Origin: CAYUYH01 sp964449175
GTDB taxonomy: Bacteria; Planctomycetota; Phycisphaerae; SM23-33
Direction: 5' to 3'
NCBI GenBank assembly: GCA_964449175.1
Contig: CAYUYH010000125.1
Span: forward strand, 1-8,373
Length of the DNA: 8,373 nucleotides
Positions 6,450 to 8,373 of this stretch are shown here, in pieces. Both the position numbers and the translations under genes were made by a program. The notes below the pieces were generated by a model. The model saw only the letters and a program-made list of their open reading frames with translations. It did not search any database and was not told the origin of the DNA. How positions within the stretch are numbered: position 1 is the stretch's first letter; every line of letters starts with the position of its first letter.

Positions 6450-6479
6450 GGATGGGCTGGGCATGGAGGCTGAATCCAA

Positions 6480-6501
6480 GGGCAGGGGGTATGCACTGCC
6501 C
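6480..6501 (+). promoter_or_regulatory. Small hairpin upstream of the first PEP-CTERM ribosome site
   Basis: GGGCAG (6480-6485) pairs with CTGCCC (6496-6501) over a 10-base loop. It ends 14 bases before the AAGGAG ribosome site at 6515-6520. It could tune translation or protect the message. Confidence 0.35.
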
Positions 6502-6527
6502 AGGGAGCGGAGAAAAGGAGACCAAAG

Positions 6528-7220
6528 ATGCGGACTCTATGGAGATGTGTCCTCGTTCTGGCGGCGGTTGCCTGCCTCGCTTCCTCGAATGCCTCGGCCG
6601 TGACGCATTCCTACGACGACGGCTTCGCTGACAGCGCTATTGGGATTAGCCCCGGCAGTGTGGTCTGGTGGGCCCACGCATTCACCGCCACAGCGCCCGG
6701 CGAGGCGATCACCAGCATCCAGATCGCCTTCCCCGCCATATCAGGGATGGTCAACGGCGATCCGTTCGTGGTGGCCTTGTATGAGGACACCGACGACGAC
6801 GCCAGCCCGCTAACGGGCCTGTCGATGCTGGCCTCTGCCGCCACGACTGTCCAGTTCGGCGGCACGGACACGTTCCAGACCGTGGACATCGCCGACAGCG
6901 CGGTCAGCGGCGGCTTCTTCGTCGCCGCGGCGATGTTTGGCGACTCGGGCGCCGGTCAATACCCGATGGCCATAGACTACGACAGCCCCGACGGCCAGGC
7001 CTGGCTTGCGGCGATCAGCGGCACAAGTCCCGCCGAGCTGGCCGATCCGGTCAGCAGCGCCTTCATAGGCCCCGGGCCGGCGCCGGACTACGGCTTCTCC
7101 GGCGACTGGCTGCTGCGGGCCGAGGGCTATGTCATCCCCGAGCCGCTGACGATGCTGGGCGTCGCCGCGGGCGTCATGGCCGTGGGCGCACGCCTCCGCC
7201 GGCGACTCCGCGCCGCCTGA
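6528..7220 (+). CDS. PEP-CTERM exported surface protein, copy 1
   Basis: A 230-residue secreted protein. Residues 1-24 are a signal peptide ending in ASA. The mature part (25-200) looks like a beta-rich domain: it opens with YDDG and WWAHAF (47-52) and has repeated short strands such as FVVALYED and FQTVDIADS. The sorting signal at the C-terminus is complete: VIPEP (202-206), a hydrophobic helix (207-220), then an Arg-rich tail. In this system an exosortase cleaves near PEP and the protein is exported, often with exopolysaccharide. An acidic DxDxD loop (87-91) could bind calcium, although the following Gly is Ala here. ATG at 6528 follows AAGGAG with about 7-base spacing. The promoter and long leader upstream probably serve this gene and its tandem paralogue. 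Ligand and role are unknown; no exosortase is in the window. Confidence 0.9.
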   Translation: MRTLWRCVLVLAAVACLASSNASAVTHSYDDGFADSAIGISPGSVVWWAHAFTATAPGEAITSIQIAFPAISGMVNGDPFVVALYEDTDDDASPLTGLSMLASAATTVQFGGTDTFQTVDIADSAVSGGFFVAAAMFGDSGAGQYPMAIDYDSPDGQAWLAAISGTSPAELADPVSSAFIGPGPAPDYGFSGDWLLRAEGYVIPEPLTMLGVAAGVMAVGARLRRRLRAA

Positions 7221-7247
7221 GGGAGTTCCTGCTGGGGATTGGGAGAG

Positions 7248-7253
7248 AAGGAG
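7248..7253 (+). promoter_or_regulatory. Ribosome site deciding the start of PEP-CTERM copy 2
   Basis: AAGGAG lies 7 bases from the ATG at 7261 but only 1 base from the in-frame ATG at 7255. The same spacing and the aligned start of copy 1 favour 7261. Confidence 0.7.
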
Positions 7254-7260
7254 AATGAAG

Positions 7261-7944
7261 ATGCGGAATCTATGGAGATGTGTCCTCGTTCTGGCGGCGG
7301 TTGCCTGCCTGACTTCCTCGAATGCCTCAGCCTTGACCTATATGTACGACGACGGCTCAGCCGATCAGGTTCTCGGCGTATACGCCGGGTACATCTGGTG
7401 GGCCCACGCCTTCACCGCTGTCCCGGGCGCCGAGCTTATCACCAATATCCAGGTCGCCTTTCATGCCATGGGGAACGGCGACCCGTTCGTCGTGGCGCTG
7501 TACGAGGACGCCGACGACGACGGCAGCCCGCTGACCGGCCTGTCGATGTTGGCCTATGCAGCCGCGACAGTCCAGTTCGGCGGAACGAACACGTTCCAGA
7601 CAGTGGACATCGCCGACAGCGCGGTCAGCGGCGGCTTCTTCGTCGCTGTGGCGATGTACGGGGAGTCGGGCGCGGGTCAGTACCCGGTCACGATGGACTT
7701 CAGCAGTCCCGACGGGCAGGCTTGGCTTGCGGTGATCACGGGCGCCAGTCCCGCCGAGTTGGGCGATCCGGTTGGCAGCGCCTCGATAGGCCCCGGGCCG
7801 GCCCTGGATATTCTCGGACTCGACGCCGACTGGATGCTGCGAGCAGAGGGTACCGTCATCCCCGAGCCGCTGACGATGCTGGCCGTGGCTGCCGGCGTCA
7901 TGGCCGTGGGCGTGCGCCTCCGCCGGCGACTCCGCGCCGCCTGA
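7261..7944 (+). CDS. PEP-CTERM exported surface protein, copy 2 (tandem paralogue)
   Basis: A 227-residue paralogue of the preceding gene, roughly three-quarters identical in protein by eye. Signal peptide 1-24 (ends ASA), beta-rich domain with YDDG (29-32) and WWAHAF (46-51), and the C-terminal sorting signal VIPEP (199-203), hydrophobic helix and Arg-rich tail. Here the acidic loop is a full DxDxDG (83-88), the classic calcium-binding pattern that copy 1 has lost or never had. It starts 40 bases after the stop of copy 1, so the two are most likely co-transcribed. The start was moved to ATG 7261 from the ATG at 7255 on ribosome-site spacing and paralogue alignment. The mature domain differs most in its first third and just before the sorting signal. 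Function is unknown beyond export and probable surface attachment or release. Confidence 0.9.
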   Translation: MRNLWRCVLVLAAVACLTSSNASALTYMYDDGSADQVLGVYAGYIWWAHAFTAVPGAELITNIQVAFHAMGNGDPFVVALYEDADDDGSPLTGLSMLAYAAATVQFGGTNTFQTVDIADSAVSGGFFVAVAMYGESGAGQYPVTMDFSSPDGQAWLAVITGASPAELGDPVGSASIGPGPALDILGLDADWMLRAEGTVIPEPLTMLAVAAGVMAVGVRLRRRLRAA

Positions 7945-7964
7945 GCGACCCGAGCAGGAACAAC

Positions 7965-7991
7965 CCCCTCGCCGCGGCGAGGGGCTTCTTT
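7965..7991. terminator. Intrinsic terminator between convergent genes
   Basis: 7965-7984 is a perfect 20-base palindrome (eight-base arms CCCCTCGC and GCGAGGGG around CGCG), followed by CTTCTTT (7985-7991). It lies 20 bases after the stop of PEP-CTERM copy 2. Because it is symmetric and sits between two convergent genes, it may also stop transcripts from the holA side, although the T tract there is poorer. Confidence 0.8.
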
Positions 7992-8028
7992 GCGCTACCT
8001 CTGTCTCGCACGACGCCGAGGGGTTCCC

Positions 8029-8373
8029 TTATCGCATCTGTCGAGATGATACCGTGTCAGCCGGGGCGTGGCAGAGGTGGAGGACGAGCTCCTGGAGCGT
8101 GGCGATGGGGTCGGCGCCGGTCTTCATGGCCAGGTCGGCGGCCAATATGCGGCGGAAGTCGCCCCGGAAGCTCTCCACGTCGCGGCGCTTCAGCATCGCC
8201 AGGAAGGCCGACCTCTGCGCCGCCGGCATCGGCGGGACGGCGTCGGCCGGCGTGGCGCCGCCGCGCAGCCGCTCAGCCGCCGCCAGCGCCCGCCGCAAGT
8301 GCCACGCGACCTGCCCGAGGACCATGAACTCCGCCCCGCGAACGGTCAGCAGGTCGCCCAGCGCCTCCAGCGC
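8029..8373 (-). CDS. holA: DNA polymerase III delta subunit, C-terminal part (gene runs off the right edge)
   Basis: Only the last 114 codons are present; the frame stays open to the window edge, so the start lies outside. The visible protein has the helical layout of the C-terminal collar domain of HolA, the clamp-loader subunit that opens the beta sliding clamp. It begins ALEALGDLL, continues with a GQVAWHLRRALAAAERLR segment (family: alternating Leu/Arg after a 'la.qlR' core), and ends with FRRILAADLAMKTGADPIAT followed by LQELVLHL, matching the typical 'L..aD...KtG..dp...le.ll..l' end. No catalytic motif is expected in this part. It is convergent with the PEP-CTERM pair across the palindromic terminator. 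The call rests on pattern recognition of a partial protein; another small helical protein is possible but less likely. Confidence 0.75.
   Translation of the reverse strand, partial: ALEALGDLLTVRGAEFMVLGQVAWHLRRALAAAERLRGGATPADAVPPMPAAQRSAFLAMLKRRDVESFRGDFRRILAADLAMKTGADPIATLQELVLHLCHAPADTVSSRQMR

Larger units (their letters stand above)
6528..7945 (+). repeat. Tandem gene duplication (two PEP-CTERM copies)
   Basis: 6536-6577 is identical to 7269-7310 (42 bases, signal peptide region), and 7191-7221 is identical to 7915-7945 (31 bases, tail and stop). Between these ends the copies differ by many substitutions and a net 9-base length difference. The ribosome sites upstream also align. Confidence 0.9.

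Noticed and set aside
5229..6479. 416-codon open frame on the minus strand opposite the aldo/keto reductase
   Set aside because: It shadows a gene with an intact catalytic tetrad, crosses the promoter of the PEP-CTERM pair, and has no domain features.
6355..6527. Known riboswitch (c-di-GMP, cobalamin, SAM or similar) in the PEP-CTERM leader
   Set aside because: None of the conserved core sequences that I know for these classes is visible.
5199..7985. 15-base word GCCGCGGCGAGGGGC shared by 5199-5213 and the terminator at 7971-7985
   Set aside because: It is a GC-only-like word likely to recur by chance; the left arm needed for the hairpin is missing at the first site.
7239..8327. 362-codon plus-strand frame over PEP-CTERM copy 2 and holA
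   Set aside because: It reads copy 2 out of frame, runs through the terminator and then antisense to holA; Arg-rich with no domain.

Overview
The window is GC-rich (hand-counted lines in the core genes run 68-73% G+C) and reads as chromosome of a Gram-negative-type bacterium that carries the PEP-CTERM/exosortase protein-sorting system. Two PEP-CTERM proteins, a lipoprotein with a LysM domain and a signal-peptide PAP2 phosphatase suggest a planctomycete (Phycisphaerae-like) or a similar deep-branching lineage. This assignment is inference; no rRNA or other phylogenetic marker is present apart from recG and a piece of holA.

Layout, left to right. 97-1020 (+) encodes an exported PAP2-family phosphatase. 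1100-2338 (-) is convergent with it and encodes a CPBP-type intramembrane protease fused to a HEAT-like repeat domain; it has visibly lower GC in places than its neighbours. Both intergenic gaps around it carry short arrays of a degenerate 8-bp repeat (consensus TAACAGTC): one array on the left, two on the right in inverted orientation. A strong sigma-70-type promoter at 2495-2522 then drives a small LysM lipoprotein (2561-2962), followed 21 bases later by recG (2984-5083), probably in one transcript. A 184-base gap with a complex inverted repeat precedes an aldo/keto reductase (5268-6257).

The right third holds a 270-base regulatory gap (6258-6527) with a weak terminator, a clear promoter embedded in an inverted repeat, and a foldable leader of about 170 nt. 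It leads into two tandem, recently duplicated PEP-CTERM surface proteins (6528-7220 and 7261-7944). A perfect 20-bp palindromic terminator separates these from the convergent C-terminal end of a DNA polymerase III delta subunit gene (holA), which runs off the right edge.

I see no rRNA, tRNA, CRISPR array, transposase or integrase. The genes do not form one obvious pathway: recG and holA are housekeeping replication/repair genes, while PAP2, LysM and the PEP-CTERM pair act at the envelope or outside the cell. The least explained elements are the octamer arrays bracketing the CPBP-HEAT gene, the inverted-repeat promoter plus structured leader of the PEP-CTERM pair, and the competing hairpins between recG and the aldo/keto reductase. 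None of these is proven to be a new system.
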